Assembly (NCBI GenBank): GCA_016714985.1
Contig: JADKBS010000008.1
Coordinates: 202,181-266,180, forward strand
Source: Saprospiraceae bacterium
GTDB lineage: Bacteria > Bacteroidota > Bacteroidia > Chitinophagales > Saprospiraceae
Length of the DNA: 64,000 nucleotides
Direction: 5' to 3'
How positions within the stretch are numbered: position 1 is the stretch's first letter; every line of letters starts with the position of its first letter. The notes below the pieces were generated by a model that searched no databases, had not been told where the DNA came from, and saw only the letters and a program-made list of their open reading frames with translations. Positions 7,601 through 16,159 of this stretch are shown in pieces. The position numbers were made by a program, and so were the translations under genes.

Positions 7601-10165
7601 ATGACCAAATCCATGTACGCTATTGGCCTGATGGCCCTGTTTTTCTTCATGGCGGCCACACTGCCCGCACAGGTTGTGCTCAACGAGTATTCGGCAGCCA
7701 ACCTCAACACCACCCCCGACAACTATAGTAAATTCGAGGATTGGCTGGAGCTTTACAACACCGACTCCGTCAACGCCGTGAACCTTTCCGGCTGGCAACT
7801 CAGCGACAACCCCGACAGGCCCGACAAATGGGTCATCCCCCCGGGCGTCAGCATCTCGCCAAGGGGCTTCCTGACCGTTTGGCTCAGTGGCCGTGGCGAG
7901 GGCAGCGGAGGCCATTTGCACGCCAATTTCAAAATCACCCAAACCAAGGGGGAGCCAGAGGAACTCGTGCTGAGCAACCCTGCTGGTATTTTGGTGGACA
8001 GCAAAAAACTGCGCAAGACGCAGCTTGGTATGTGCGTGGGCCGCAAGCAGGATGGCGGCGACGACTGGGGCGTGGCCACCGTTACAACACCAGGCAGCTC
8101 CAACAACAATATCTATTTCTACGAGGACTTCGTGTCTGAGCCGGACTTCAGCCTGCCGGCTGGTTTTTACCAAGGCACCGTGACGGTGGAAATTACCTGC
8201 GAGGATACCACGGCCGTCATCCGCTACACCACCAACGGAAATTTGCCTACGGCAAGTTCGCCCATCTACAACGGCCCCATCACCATCAACCAAACTGCGG
8301 TGCTGAAGGCCATCGCTTTCCCTAACAATTTTGACCAGTTGCCGAGCTTCTTGGAGTTTGGCACTTACTTCATCAATGTGGACCACTCGCTGCCCGTGGC
8401 ATCGGCTTCGGGCACCCAACTGCTGCAATTGGCAAACGGCGACCAAGTTCTCCGGCCATTTGGCTCCTTCGAGCTTTTCAATGTTGAAAAAGAAAGGGTG
8501 TCCAAGGTGACGGGCGAACTTAACAGCCACGGACAGGACTCCTGGGTGAACGACCAGCGCAGCATTGATTGGGTGAGCCGTGACGAAATGGGGGAGGACA
8601 ATGCCATCGAAGAGGTGCTTTTCCCTGGCCTTACCGAACGGGACGAGTTCCAACGGGTCATCTTGCGGGCCTCCGGCGACGACAATTACCCCGGCGGCAG
8701 CGATTACACCGAGAACGGTCAACCCGTGAGCGCCCACGTGCGTGACGCCTATATCCATAACCTCGCCACTCGTGGCGACATGAGCGTGGATGTGCGCTAC
8801 AGTTCCAAGGCTATCGTCTATCTAAATGGTGAATACTGGGGCGTCTATGACTTCCGCTCCCTGCCCGACGACCACGACCACACCGCTGACGAGTACGACC
8901 AGGACAAGTATGACCTTGAGTACCTGCTCACTTGGGGCGATAGCTGGGCGCAGTACGATGCCAATGGCGAGGCGTTCCAGAACTGGGAGAACCTCTACAA
9001 CTTCGTCGAAAACAACAACATGGGTGACCCCAACAACTATGCCTACGTGGAGAGCCAACTCGACGTGAAAAGCCTTTGCGATTATTTCATCGCCAACTCC
9101 GTCACCGTTGCCAGCGATTGGCTTAACTGGAACACAGGCTGGTGGCGGGGCCTCAACCCCGAGGGCACCCACCAGAAATGGGGCTATATCCTTTGGGACT
9201 TGGATGCAACTTTCGCCTATTATATCAACTACACGGGCATACCTGACACCAGCGCCACTGCCCTACCCTGCAATCCAGAGGTGATTGACCTCACCTTCTG
9301 GAACGACCCCCAGCCGCAGCGCCACCTCAATATCCTGAACAAGCTGAAAAACGAAAGCCCCACCTTCCGGCAGTTCTATGTGACCCGGCAGGCCGACCTC
9401 TTCAAGACGGTTTTCAGTTGCGACAATATGCTTTCTTACCTAGACGAAATCATCGCCACCATTGAACCCGAGATGCCAAAGCACATCCAACGCTGGGGCG
9501 GCACCGAACAACAATGGAGGGACAATGTGGAACGCCTCCGCTTCTTTGTGGAGCGGCGCTGCTCACACCTCAATGCCGGGTCTGGACTAAACGACTGTTA
9601 CGAAACCAGTGGCCCCTACGACGTGGTGCTGATGACCGACCCTCCCGGTGCTGGCACCATCCATGCCAACTCACTGACTTACAACACCTTGCCTACCAGC
9701 ACCCCTTTCTTTGGCGGCATCGAAACGCTGCTGAACGTAGAACCTGCCGGGCCGGGCTTCAACTTTAGTTTTTGGAAAACAAGCAACCATAGCTTTGCGG
9801 ACAGCACCTTGGCCCAGAACGCCATCTCGCTCATGCAAGCCGATACCATCACGGCGGTTTTCAATTTTATGCCTTCCGGCAATGAGGAGGTTGTGGCTGG
9901 CCAGTTCGACGCCAAGGTGCTGCCTTCGGTGTTCTCGCAGCAGTTCACCGTGAGCTATCACTTGGACGATGCAGCCGTTGTTTCCATGCGCCTGCTCGAT
10001 GTGGCTGGCCGTCAGGTTGCTCCGCTGTTCACCAACCTCCGCATGAACGCTGGCGACCACCTCTTCGGCTTCGACAGCACGGGCAAAGGCATTGCCCCCG
10101 GCGTGTACTTCCTGAACATCAACGTGGATGGGGTGCAAAGGACACTGAAGGTCATCAAGGAATGA
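7601..10165 (+). CDS. CotH-kinase domain protein with lamin-tail and T9SS sorting domains
   Basis: 854 residues from the ATG at 7601 (a TTG at 7556 also opens the frame). Signal peptide ends near 'AATLPAQ'. Domains in order: lamin-tail-like ('VVLNEYSAANLN...FEDWLELYN', about 25-160), chitobiase-like C-terminal module (about 190-275), CotH kinase-like domain (about 300-650, with 'GEYWGVYDFRSL' and 'WGYILWDLDATF'), and a C-terminal T9SS type A sorting domain ending 'GVYFLNINVDGVQRTLKVIKE'-like. CotH domains are atypical protein kinases known from spore coat and secreted proteins. The protein should be exported by T9SS and attached to the surface. A second CotH protein lies at 13211-15247. Confidence 0.88.
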   Translation: MTKSMYAIGLMALFFFMAATLPAQVVLNEYSAANLNTTPDNYSKFEDWLELYNTDSVNAVNLSGWQLSDNPDRPDKWVIPPGVSISPRGFLTVWLSGRGEGSGGHLHANFKITQTKGEPEELVLSNPAGILVDSKKLRKTQLGMCVGRKQDGGDDWGVATVTTPGSSNNNIYFYEDFVSEPDFSLPAGFYQGTVTVEITCEDTTAVIRYTTNGNLPTASSPIYNGPITINQTAVLKAIAFPNNFDQLPSFLEFGTYFINVDHSLPVASASGTQLLQLANGDQVLRPFGSFELFNVEKERVSKVTGELNSHGQDSWVNDQRSIDWVSRDEMGEDNAIEEVLFPGLTERDEFQRVILRASGDDNYPGGSDYTENGQPVSAHVRDAYIHNLATRGDMSVDVRYSSKAIVYLNGEYWGVYDFRSLPDDHDHTADEYDQDKYDLEYLLTWGDSWAQYDANGEAFQNWENLYNFVENNNMGDPNNYAYVESQLDVKSLCDYFIANSVTVASDWLNWNTGWWRGLNPEGTHQKWGYILWDLDATFAYYINYTGIPDTSATALPCNPEVIDLTFWNDPQPQRHLNILNKLKNESPTFRQFYVTRQADLFKTVFSCDNMLSYLDEIIATIEPEMPKHIQRWGGTEQQWRDNVERLRFFVERRCSHLNAGSGLNDCYETSGPYDVVLMTDPPGAGTIHANSLTYNTLPTSTPFFGGIETLLNVEPAGPGFNFSFWKTSNHSFADSTLAQNAISLMQADTITAVFNFMPSGNEEVVAGQFDAKVLPSVFSQQFTVSYHLDDAAVVSMRLLDVAGRQVAPLFTNLRMNAGDHLFGFDSTGKGIAPGVYFLNINVDGVQRTLKVIKE

Positions 10166-10166
10166 C

Positions 10167-10236
10167 GATTTGGGATTTACGATTTACGATTGGGCAGCGC
10201 AAACTCCTCAATCGTAAATCGTAAATCCCAAAATCC
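10167..10236. repeat. Mirrored heptamer arrays between convergent genes
   Basis: Four 7-bp units, 'gatttgg gatttac gatttac gattggg' (10167-10194), face an inverted copy at 10210-10236. The perfect arm is 20 bp (10172-10191 with 10210-10229). It separates two convergent genes but lacks a T-run, so it is not a standard terminator. A second imperfect palindrome follows at about 10235-10257. Confidence 0.88.
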
Positions 10237-10263
10237 CTGCCTGACGGCAGACAGGGTAAATCC

Positions 10264-12690
10264 TCAAAACTCCCCCCGCCAGGTCATAATTGGAATCAAG
10301 CCCAATTGGCGCTTCTCCAAAATTTTTCCCTGCACCGTGTCGAAGTAGTGGTATTGTATGTTCTTCCGGTTTGTAAGGTTCTGAATATCAAGGGAGAGCA
10401 TGGAGTTTTTGCCGGTCTTGTTCCATTTTTTGTAAAAGCGCAAATCAAGGCGGATATAGTCGTCCAGCTTTAAGATATTGGCATCGGTGAGGTTGAAAAC
10501 CGTATAGCCCTGTTCTGCCGAAACATGCTCCAATATCGGCGTTTCCCTGAACCCACCCAGCCATACGGCCCGGCTGCTAATGCCGTTGATGATGGTCTTG
10601 CCACTTTTTTGCTTCAAAAATTCCCGCCCGCCAGTCAGGTTCATCGTGTAACCCCCATCGAAGCGGGTACTGCGCCAACTGTGTTGGTTCTTGGGAGCCT
10701 TGTCCGTGTATTCCGAATGGTAAATCGACCCCGCCAGCAGGAAGAAAAAGCGGTCGGTCAGGTATTTCTGTAGGGAAAGGTCAATGCCGTAATTGCGGCC
10801 CTGGCCAATGCTTTTGAAATCGTCAGGGACAATGCCGACGGTCGTGTTAAAATAGGCTTGCGAGAAATCCATCAAGTTCAGCAGGGAAATCGTGCCGTTC
10901 GGTGTTTCGTAAACGGGCTGGTCAAGTAAATGCTGGTAGTAAGCCTCTGCTTTGAATATCAATGACTTGCCAAGGCTATTTTGGTATCCCGCCACGATAT
11001 GATGTGCCCGTGGCACAGCGGGGGGGGCTGTCTGGAATTTGGATTTAAGCGCATTCAACTGCAACGGCAACAATTGGCTGTGCAGCCCATACGACAGGTT
11101 CAAGCGCCCCTGACCAAGCTGGTAGCTGAGGCTCAGCCGTGGCTCTGGCAACACTTCATCCCTTAGCACGGTATAAACGCTTGCATGTATCCCGGCAGTT
11201 AGCTCCAACCTTCCAAAATCCATCTGCCAATCGAAATACGGCTGAACCAGCCAGCCTTCAGCGGAGCCACCATTTTGCCACTGCAAGGTCGGCCTGATGA
11301 ACAATGACTCGTATTCGCCTCGGTAGTTCATGGCCTCCACGCCTATTTTTATACGGTTCGAGCCGTCAATTTTTTGGGTAAAAACGGAGGCAAAACTTGC
11401 CTTCCGTTCCTGCATCAAATCATCTTCCCACCGAGCGCCATTGGCCAGAAAGTCCGCCGTGCGCACGTGCTCCAATGCTGACAAAATGGCCACTGTCTGC
11501 CAAACGCTGCGCTTGCCCAGTGGCTTCACGTAGGTAAGCCCCGCAGCGCCCATTTTCGATTGAAAATCAATGTTGAAAAGCTCCTTTTCTATCGTTGCCG
11601 AATCGGTGGGCGAGCGGTAGAGCGTGCTGCTCTTGCCCCCCATGCCGAAGAGGGTGAGGTTGCCCCCTTTTTTGCCCGGCAGGGCAACATGAAAGGCCAC
11701 ATCCTGAAAAGCCGTTTCCTCGTCCCCGAAATCAGCGCCCATTGCGGTAAGCAAGCCCGTGAAAGAGTATCGGTAATTTGCCAAAAAGGAGGGGGATTCG
11801 GGATTCGGGATTCGGGATTCGTCAATCGCAGCGCCTTGACTGCCCACTGCTGACTGCCGACCGCCAACTGAAACCGGCCCTTCCACCGCCGCTTCTATGC
11901 CGATGAAACCAGCTTGCGCAATAAGTTCGTGGTGCTGGTCATTGCCCTTTCGGAAACTCATGTCCATAATGCCGCCAATGGCGTTGCCGTACTGCGCCGG
12001 AAAGGCTCCCGTGAGCATGGAACTGCCTCCCAGCAACTGTGCGCTGAGGATGTTCACGCCACCGCCAGCCCCAGTGGGCCGGTCGCCAAAGGTGCCAGCG
12101 TTGGCGGTGTGGTTGGGGTTCACGATTTCCACACCTTCGAGCCGCCATTGCAGGGCATTGGGCGAATTGCCCCGCACGGAGATGATGTTCGTGCCATCGT
12201 TTTCGCCAGCCACACCGGGGTAGGCCATCGCCAACCGGGCCGGATCGAAATTGGTGCCGGGGAAACGGAACTGCTCTTCTACGCTGAAATTCAGTCGGTT
12301 AATGGGGGCATCGGACGAATTGCTGAGAGAAGAGGCTTTTACGACTACCGTCTGCAAGCTGTCCGCCCGCTCCCGTAGTTGCACATTTAGCACCGTCTCC
12401 CTGCCCGATTCGACCAGCACTTCGGTGATGACGAGCGGCTCGTGACCGATATAAGATACTTTTACCTGATAGCGCCCTACTGGTAATTTTTCCATCAAAT
12501 AACTACCTGACAATGAAGAAGTTGCACCAATCAGTGGGTTAGTATTTGGCAATTGGACAGATGCCCCGACCAGCGGCTCTCCCGTGTCGGCGTCCGTCAC
12601 CATGCCACGGAGCGTCTGCCCCGGCGATTGCGCCAGCACAAGGGTTGCGAAGCAAAAAATGGTAAGCAGCAGCGATAAATTTTTTTTCAT
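10264..12690 (-). CDS. TonB-dependent receptor
   Basis: 808 residues with signal peptide 'MKKNLSLLLTIFCFATLVLA'. An N-terminal carboxypeptidase-like regulatory domain (about 25-105, 'GMVTDADTGEPLVGASV'), then a TonB plug (about 120-240, 'RGNSPNALQWRLEGVEI'), then an outer-membrane barrel. The C-terminus 'MTWRGEF' has the usual terminal aromatic residue. Such receptors import iron complexes, vitamins or glycans; no SusD partner is adjacent, which argues against a classical polysaccharide locus. Residues about 274-299 are an in-frame low-complexity insertion encoded by two heptamer arrays (11793-11870), placed where the first barrel strands begin. Confidence 0.9.
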   Translation of the reverse strand: MKKNLSLLLTIFCFATLVLAQSPGQTLRGMVTDADTGEPLVGASVQLPNTNPLIGATSSLSGSYLMEKLPVGRYQVKVSYIGHEPLVITEVLVESGRETVLNVQLRERADSLQTVVVKASSLSNSSDAPINRLNFSVEEQFRFPGTNFDPARLAMAYPGVAGENDGTNIISVRGNSPNALQWRLEGVEIVNPNHTANAGTFGDRPTGAGGGVNILSAQLLGGSSMLTGAFPAQYGNAIGGIMDMSFRKGNDQHHELIAQAGFIGIEAAVEGPVSVGGRQSAVGSQGAAIDESRIPNPESPSFLANYRYSFTGLLTAMGADFGDEETAFQDVAFHVALPGKKGGNLTLFGMGGKSSTLYRSPTDSATIEKELFNIDFQSKMGAAGLTYVKPLGKRSVWQTVAILSALEHVRTADFLANGARWEDDLMQERKASFASVFTQKIDGSNRIKIGVEAMNYRGEYESLFIRPTLQWQNGGSAEGWLVQPYFDWQMDFGRLELTAGIHASVYTVLRDEVLPEPRLSLSYQLGQGRLNLSYGLHSQLLPLQLNALKSKFQTAPPAVPRAHHIVAGYQNSLGKSLIFKAEAYYQHLLDQPVYETPNGTISLLNLMDFSQAYFNTTVGIVPDDFKSIGQGRNYGIDLSLQKYLTDRFFFLLAGSIYHSEYTDKAPKNQHSWRSTRFDGGYTMNLTGGREFLKQKSGKTIINGISSRAVWLGGFRETPILEHVSAEQGYTVFNLTDANILKLDDYIRLDLRFYKKWNKTGKNSMLSLDIQNLTNRKNIQYHYFDTVQGKILEKRQLGLIPIMTWRGEF
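11793..11870. repeat. Two heptamer arrays in frame in the TonB receptor gene
   Basis: 'gggattc' four times at 11793-11820, then after 18 bases 'actgccc actgctg actgccg accgcca' at 11839-11866 plus 'actg'. The reading frame stays open through both, adding about 26 residues to the receptor. Confidence 0.9.
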
Positions 12691-12711
12691 AGCATTTTAG
12701 ATAAAAAGCAA

Positions 12712-12741
12712 AGGTGACACCTTCGACTGAAAGTGTCACCT
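12712..12741. repeat. Inverted repeat upstream of the TonB receptor
   Basis: 'aggtgacac' (12712-12720) and its exact complement (12733-12741) surround a 12-base loop. It lies about 20 bp upstream of the receptor start, in the 5' leader of its mRNA, so it could be an operator, an RNA hairpin or a mobile palindrome. Confidence 0.6.
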
Positions 12742-12765
12742 CCGACTTTGTTAAACTGGCTTGAT

Positions 12766-12996
12766 TCAAGCCACTTTCTTAGGTGGCAGGTCAAAAGCCA
12801 ACGGCTCATGTTCGAAGCCGTGCGCCTTGTGCGCCCCGTCGCAGAAGGGTTTGTTGGCGCTGTGCCCACAACGGCATAGCGAGACGATGGTACGGCCTTG
12901 GAGGCCATAGGCATTGCCCTGTGAGTCAACGATTTCAAAGTCGCCGTCCAACTTGATGGAGCCGTTGTTGTTGATGGTGATTTTCGTTTTTTCCAT
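12766..12996 (-). CDS. CDGSH iron-sulfur domain protein
   Basis: 76 residues. The motif 'CRCGHSANKPFCDGAH' at residues 41-56 supplies the three cysteines and one histidine (C41, C43, C52, H56) that bind the 2Fe-2S cluster of the mitoNEET/CDGSH family. It is a single-CDGSH small form without a membrane anchor, so it is probably cytoplasmic. Family members act in electron transfer or cluster delivery; the specific role here is unknown. It lies 75 bp upstream of the TonB receptor on the same strand and could be cotranscribed. Confidence 0.92.
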   Translation of the reverse strand: MEKTKITINNNGSIKLDGDFEIVDSQGNAYGLQGRTIVSLCRCGHSANKPFCDGAHKAHGFEHEPLAFDLPPKKVA

Positions 12997-13011
12997 TTTG
13001 ATGTGGTTTGT

Positions 13012-13208
13012 TTTTTACTGCGCAAAAATGACTTTTAGTGCAGAAAGACGCTAATATTAATGATTGGTTATGATTTGTTTTTACTACGCAAAAAGTGTTT
13101 TTTGACGCAGAAAGACACTGATTTTTATGATTGATTATGATTGGTTTTTGCTGCGCAAAAATGGCTTTTGGCGCAGAAAGACGCTGATTTTTATGATTGG
13201 TTACGATT
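13012..13208. repeat. Three tandem copies of a 66-67 bp repeat
   Basis: Units start at 13012, 13078 and 13145 with the order 'tttttactgcgcaaaaa', 'gcgcagaaagacgctg', then 'tttttatgattggttatg'. Copies differ at a handful of positions. They fill the gap between the CDGSH gene and the second CotH gene. There are no spacers of unique sequence, so this is not a CRISPR array. Confidence 0.88.
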
Positions 13209-13210
13209 CT

Positions 13211-15247
13211 TTACTGCTTCTTCACCAACCTGCTCCAGACCTTGCCGTCGCTGGTGACGGTGAGCCAGTAACAACCTGGAAGTAGCCCATTGGTTGCCAC
13301 GTTGGCGTAGTTTTTTAAATCGAAAGCCTGCCAAACTACTTCGCCGAGTGCATTTGTCAGGCGCAGGTTGAAATGGTTGGGGCCGTTCACAACCAGTTGA
13401 TTGTCAAAGGGATTTGGTGCAACGGTCATGCTGCCCCAGGCATCTTCTGCCTCGTCCACGGCGGAGACTGGCGAGCAACCGCCGACGGGCAGGTTGGCGT
13501 CCATCCATGCCGCCCGCTGGGATATCCATGTTTTCAATGTGCTAATTTCCTCGGCGTAAGTCTGCGGAATTGGCTGCGGGTTCGGCCAGACGTAGGTGCC
13601 GAGGATGTTCCAGATGGTGAAGTTGTCGGACTGGGTGCCTTCCAAGGCTGCGGCCCGCTCGGAGATGATGGCTGTAAGACTGTCCGTGTGCAGCGGCCCT
13701 TCCCGCAGTTCATGCCAGCGGCAGGCAGCCTGCTGCGCAAAGGCGGTATCCTGCCAGATGCGCTGCCAATAAAAAGGAAGCAGGCCCGTGTTGTTAGCCA
13801 ACCAATCGTAGCGCCAGCCGGTGGTGAGCCAACCGTCGGAGTAGTCGGCATTGCGGAAAGCAAGGTCAAAATCCCAAGGTGGGCCAGCCTTCAACTTCCC
13901 GTTTTTGTCTTTGTGCAAAAACGTGCTGAGCCAGTAGGCATCCACGTTGTTCGATAGCTCATAGAGCAGAATGAAGTCAATGAATGAGCCTTCTGCCGCA
14001 AAGCGCCGCCAACCGAATTCTGGGTCTTGGAAATCGGGGCCGTGCATGGCCTGCTCGAAGCTGTCCACGTAAGACTGAATGTACTCGGCCTGTGCCGTCG
14101 TGATTTCATCAGCGGCAGGGTAGTGATACTGGTAGTAAAGTGGCCCATCCGTATTTCCTATTTGGTAAAACTGGGAGGAAAAGCCGCCGAGGTTTGTGCC
14201 GTTCTGCCAGTCAATTTTGATGATATAGCCGCCCGTCAAATCCTCGCCCGTGTTCTCTTCGGGGTCGAGGCGGGCAATGTCCACCCGTTGGCTGTCCCGC
14301 TTGATGCGCTCGCCGAGGAGATAAATCCCCCGGTACTCGCCGTCAATGATGAGTTCACAGTGGCGCATGCGGGGGCCGTAGCGGCCCATTTTTTCATAAA
14401 ATGTCTGCGCTAAGTAATTGCGCATCAATGTTTTGTCGGAATAATTGGCGAGCAGCACCCAGTCGTTTTCGGCAGGCATACCGAGCAGGGATACGTTGTT
14501 GTTGGAGCTGTCGGGCAGTTGCGTTTCGAAGTTGAACGACTTTTTCGGCATCCAAAGGGAGCTGTTGCCCCGCTGCTCAATGCGGATTTGGCCGTTGTAG
14601 CTCGTGGGTAGGTCATTGACGAAGTTCGTTTGGTTGGGATTGTCAATGATTTGCATGGAGCAGGTCGTTTTTTGCTCCGCAGCTATCACTTGGCCGCTCG
14701 TGCTGATTTTCACGATGGGCAAATCGGAGGAGAAAAACGGATATGGCGTCGGCGGGTTCTGCCCGAAGGTGATGCTCCAATCGAACAGCTCGCCCGCATC
14801 GACGAAGGGGTAGGTGTCACGGATTTTCAGGTGCCAATTGCCGTTGGGGTTCGACCCATTTTGGAAAAGGCTCATAAAGCCCTCTGGCCGGAAAGTGCCC
14901 GTGAAGGGCCACCACACTTCCCAGATGCCCTGCGGTGCATTGGCGTTGAAGCAGGTGTTGATATAGCCATCGGTGTCACCGCCGTTGTCGGAGGTAAGTT
15001 CAGTCTCGGTGCCGTCGGGTGCGATGAGGGTGATGAACAGGTCGGCGTTCCAGGCGTGCATGAGGTTGATGCAGACCGTTTCAACGCCAAAATCAGCACC
15101 CGTTGCCGTAGGCAGGCCGCTCACTTCGATGTCGTAGTAGCCGATGTTGCCGTCGTCGGGGATGGGGAGGTTGAAGGTATCGGCGAAGGTTTGCGCCAGC
15201 GATGAAAAAGGAAACAGCAGGAATGCCAGTTGGAGGAGTATCTTCAC
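13211..15247 (-). CDS. CotH-kinase domain protein with P-domain and T9SS sorting domain
   Basis: About 678 residues from the GTG at 15247, chosen because it opens directly onto the signal peptide 'KILLQLAFLLFPFSSLAQ'; the upstream in-frame ATG at 15382 would bury it by 45 residues. A proprotein-convertase P-like domain (about 20-165) precedes a CotH kinase-like region (about 190-570, with 'EQRGNSSLWMPKKSFNFE' and 'GPPWDFDLAFRN'), and a T9SS type A tail ('VAPNPFDNQLVVNG' to the end). The protein should be exported and anchored at the surface. Its domain set differs from the first CotH protein, so they are not recent duplicates. Confidence 0.85.
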   Translation of the reverse strand: MKILLQLAFLLFPFSSLAQTFADTFNLPIPDDGNIGYYDIEVSGLPTATGADFGVETVCINLMHAWNADLFITLIAPDGTETELTSDNGGDTDGYINTCFNANAPQGIWEVWWPFTGTFRPEGFMSLFQNGSNPNGNWHLKIRDTYPFVDAGELFDWSITFGQNPPTPYPFFSSDLPIVKISTSGQVIAAEQKTTCSMQIIDNPNQTNFVNDLPTSYNGQIRIEQRGNSSLWMPKKSFNFETQLPDSSNNNVSLLGMPAENDWVLLANYSDKTLMRNYLAQTFYEKMGRYGPRMRHCELIIDGEYRGIYLLGERIKRDSQRVDIARLDPEENTGEDLTGGYIIKIDWQNGTNLGGFSSQFYQIGNTDGPLYYQYHYPAADEITTAQAEYIQSYVDSFEQAMHGPDFQDPEFGWRRFAAEGSFIDFILLYELSNNVDAYWLSTFLHKDKNGKLKAGPPWDFDLAFRNADYSDGWLTTGWRYDWLANNTGLLPFYWQRIWQDTAFAQQAACRWHELREGPLHTDSLTAIISERAAALEGTQSDNFTIWNILGTYVWPNPQPIPQTYAEEISTLKTWISQRAAWMDANLPVGGCSPVSAVDEAEDAWGSMTVAPNPFDNQLVVNGPNHFNLRLTNALGEVVWQAFDLKNYANVATNGLLPGCYWLTVTSDGKVWSRLVKKQ

Positions 15248-15503
15248 AGGTGTCACATTTTTTTGAAAGGGAAATCGTTGAGGGCTGGCAAAAGTAGCAA
15301 TATCAACAAGAGCAGATAGCACTGATTGTACTGCAAGCCGCCAAGTTTTGGACATGGGTGGAAGAGACTGGCACCAAGGCATTAGTTATCAAAGCGTTGC
15401 GCTCGTTGCGGCGTTGCGTGACATAGTTTTGTAAACACGCTCCTATTTTGCCGTGGCTTTGAATCAACAAGCGATATGCTGCATTGAGGAGTAACGCAAA
15501 ATC

Positions 15504-16058
15504 TTATAACCCTTTTTCTAACCGCCCCAGCCCACGCAGCACACAACTTTCCGTATGGGGATGGATAAACTCGCCATTGAAAAGCATTTTTCGGAGCTGC
15601 TCCAAGGGCAGTTCCCGCACCCGGATGTCCTCCCCATCATCGAGGGACTGTTCCGCTGATTTCACTGCACCCACAGCAAGGTAGTGTTGCACGTAGCTGT
15701 CCATAAAAACAGGGTTGGCGGCCACGCAGCCGAGGTAGTACCATTCGGGGGCGGAGTAGCCAGTTTCTTCGAGCAACTCCCGTTTGGCGGCGGCTTGGTG
15801 GTCTTCGCCAGGGTCCACCATGCCACCGGGCAGTTCGAGCGAATAGGCCATGATACCGAAACGGAAATTGTCGGCCATGACCACGTTGCCAGCGGGTGTG
15901 ACGGCCATCACGGTTACGGAGTCGTTGCCGGTGAGGGTAACGATGCGGATGTCCTTGCCGTTGCGAGGGTTGCGCAGGTGGTCGAAGCGGGCCTTGAACA
16001 GGTTCAAGTCGGCCATTTCCGGTTCGGAGCGGAGTCGCTCCCAGGCGTCATTTTTCAT
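15504..16058 (-). CDS. Nudix hydrolase
   Basis: 184 residues. The Nudix box 'GMVDPGEDHQAAAKRELLEE' followed by TG lies at about residues 78-100 and fits GX5EX7REUXEEXGU. Length and the preceding strands resemble ADP-ribose pyrophosphatase-type members, which hydrolyse nucleoside diphosphate derivatives with Mg2+. Cytoplasmic. The nearest candidate -7 element is TACATTTG (complement of 16081-16088), but no good -33 box was found. Confidence 0.88.
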   Translation of the reverse strand: MKNDAWERLRSEPEMADLNLFKARFDHLRNPRNGKDIRIVTLTGNDSVTVMAVTPAGNVVMADNFRFGIMAYSLELPGGMVDPGEDHQAAAKRELLEETGYSAPEWYYLGCVAANPVFMDSYVQHYLAVGAVKSAEQSLDDGEDIRVRELPLEQLRKMLFNGEFIHPHTESCVLRGLGRLEKGL

Positions 16059-16114
16059 TTCAAAAATTATATTTGAGGGTCAAATGTAGGGTTTACCTTT
16101 GACGAATCACGGAT

Positions 16115-16144
16115 TGGCAGTCCGTTCCATAACAAGGACTGCCA
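16115..16144. repeat. Short inverted repeat between divergent genes
   Basis: 'tggcagtcc' (16115-16123) and its exact complement (16136-16144) flank 12 bases. It ends 15 bp before the ATG of the glycosidase, so it may be an operator or a mobile palindrome. Confidence 0.6.
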
Positions 16145-16159
16145 GTCCATGTTGCCATT

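Noticed and set aside
7571..8758. Long minus-strand ORF (395 codons) opposite the first CotH gene
   Set aside because: It has no signal, motif or family character and mirrors GC-rich codons of a well-supported gene with clear domains on the plus strand.
13012..13208. Possible CRISPR array
   Set aside because: The units adjoin without unique spacers, the repeat is 66-67 bp and no cas gene is present.
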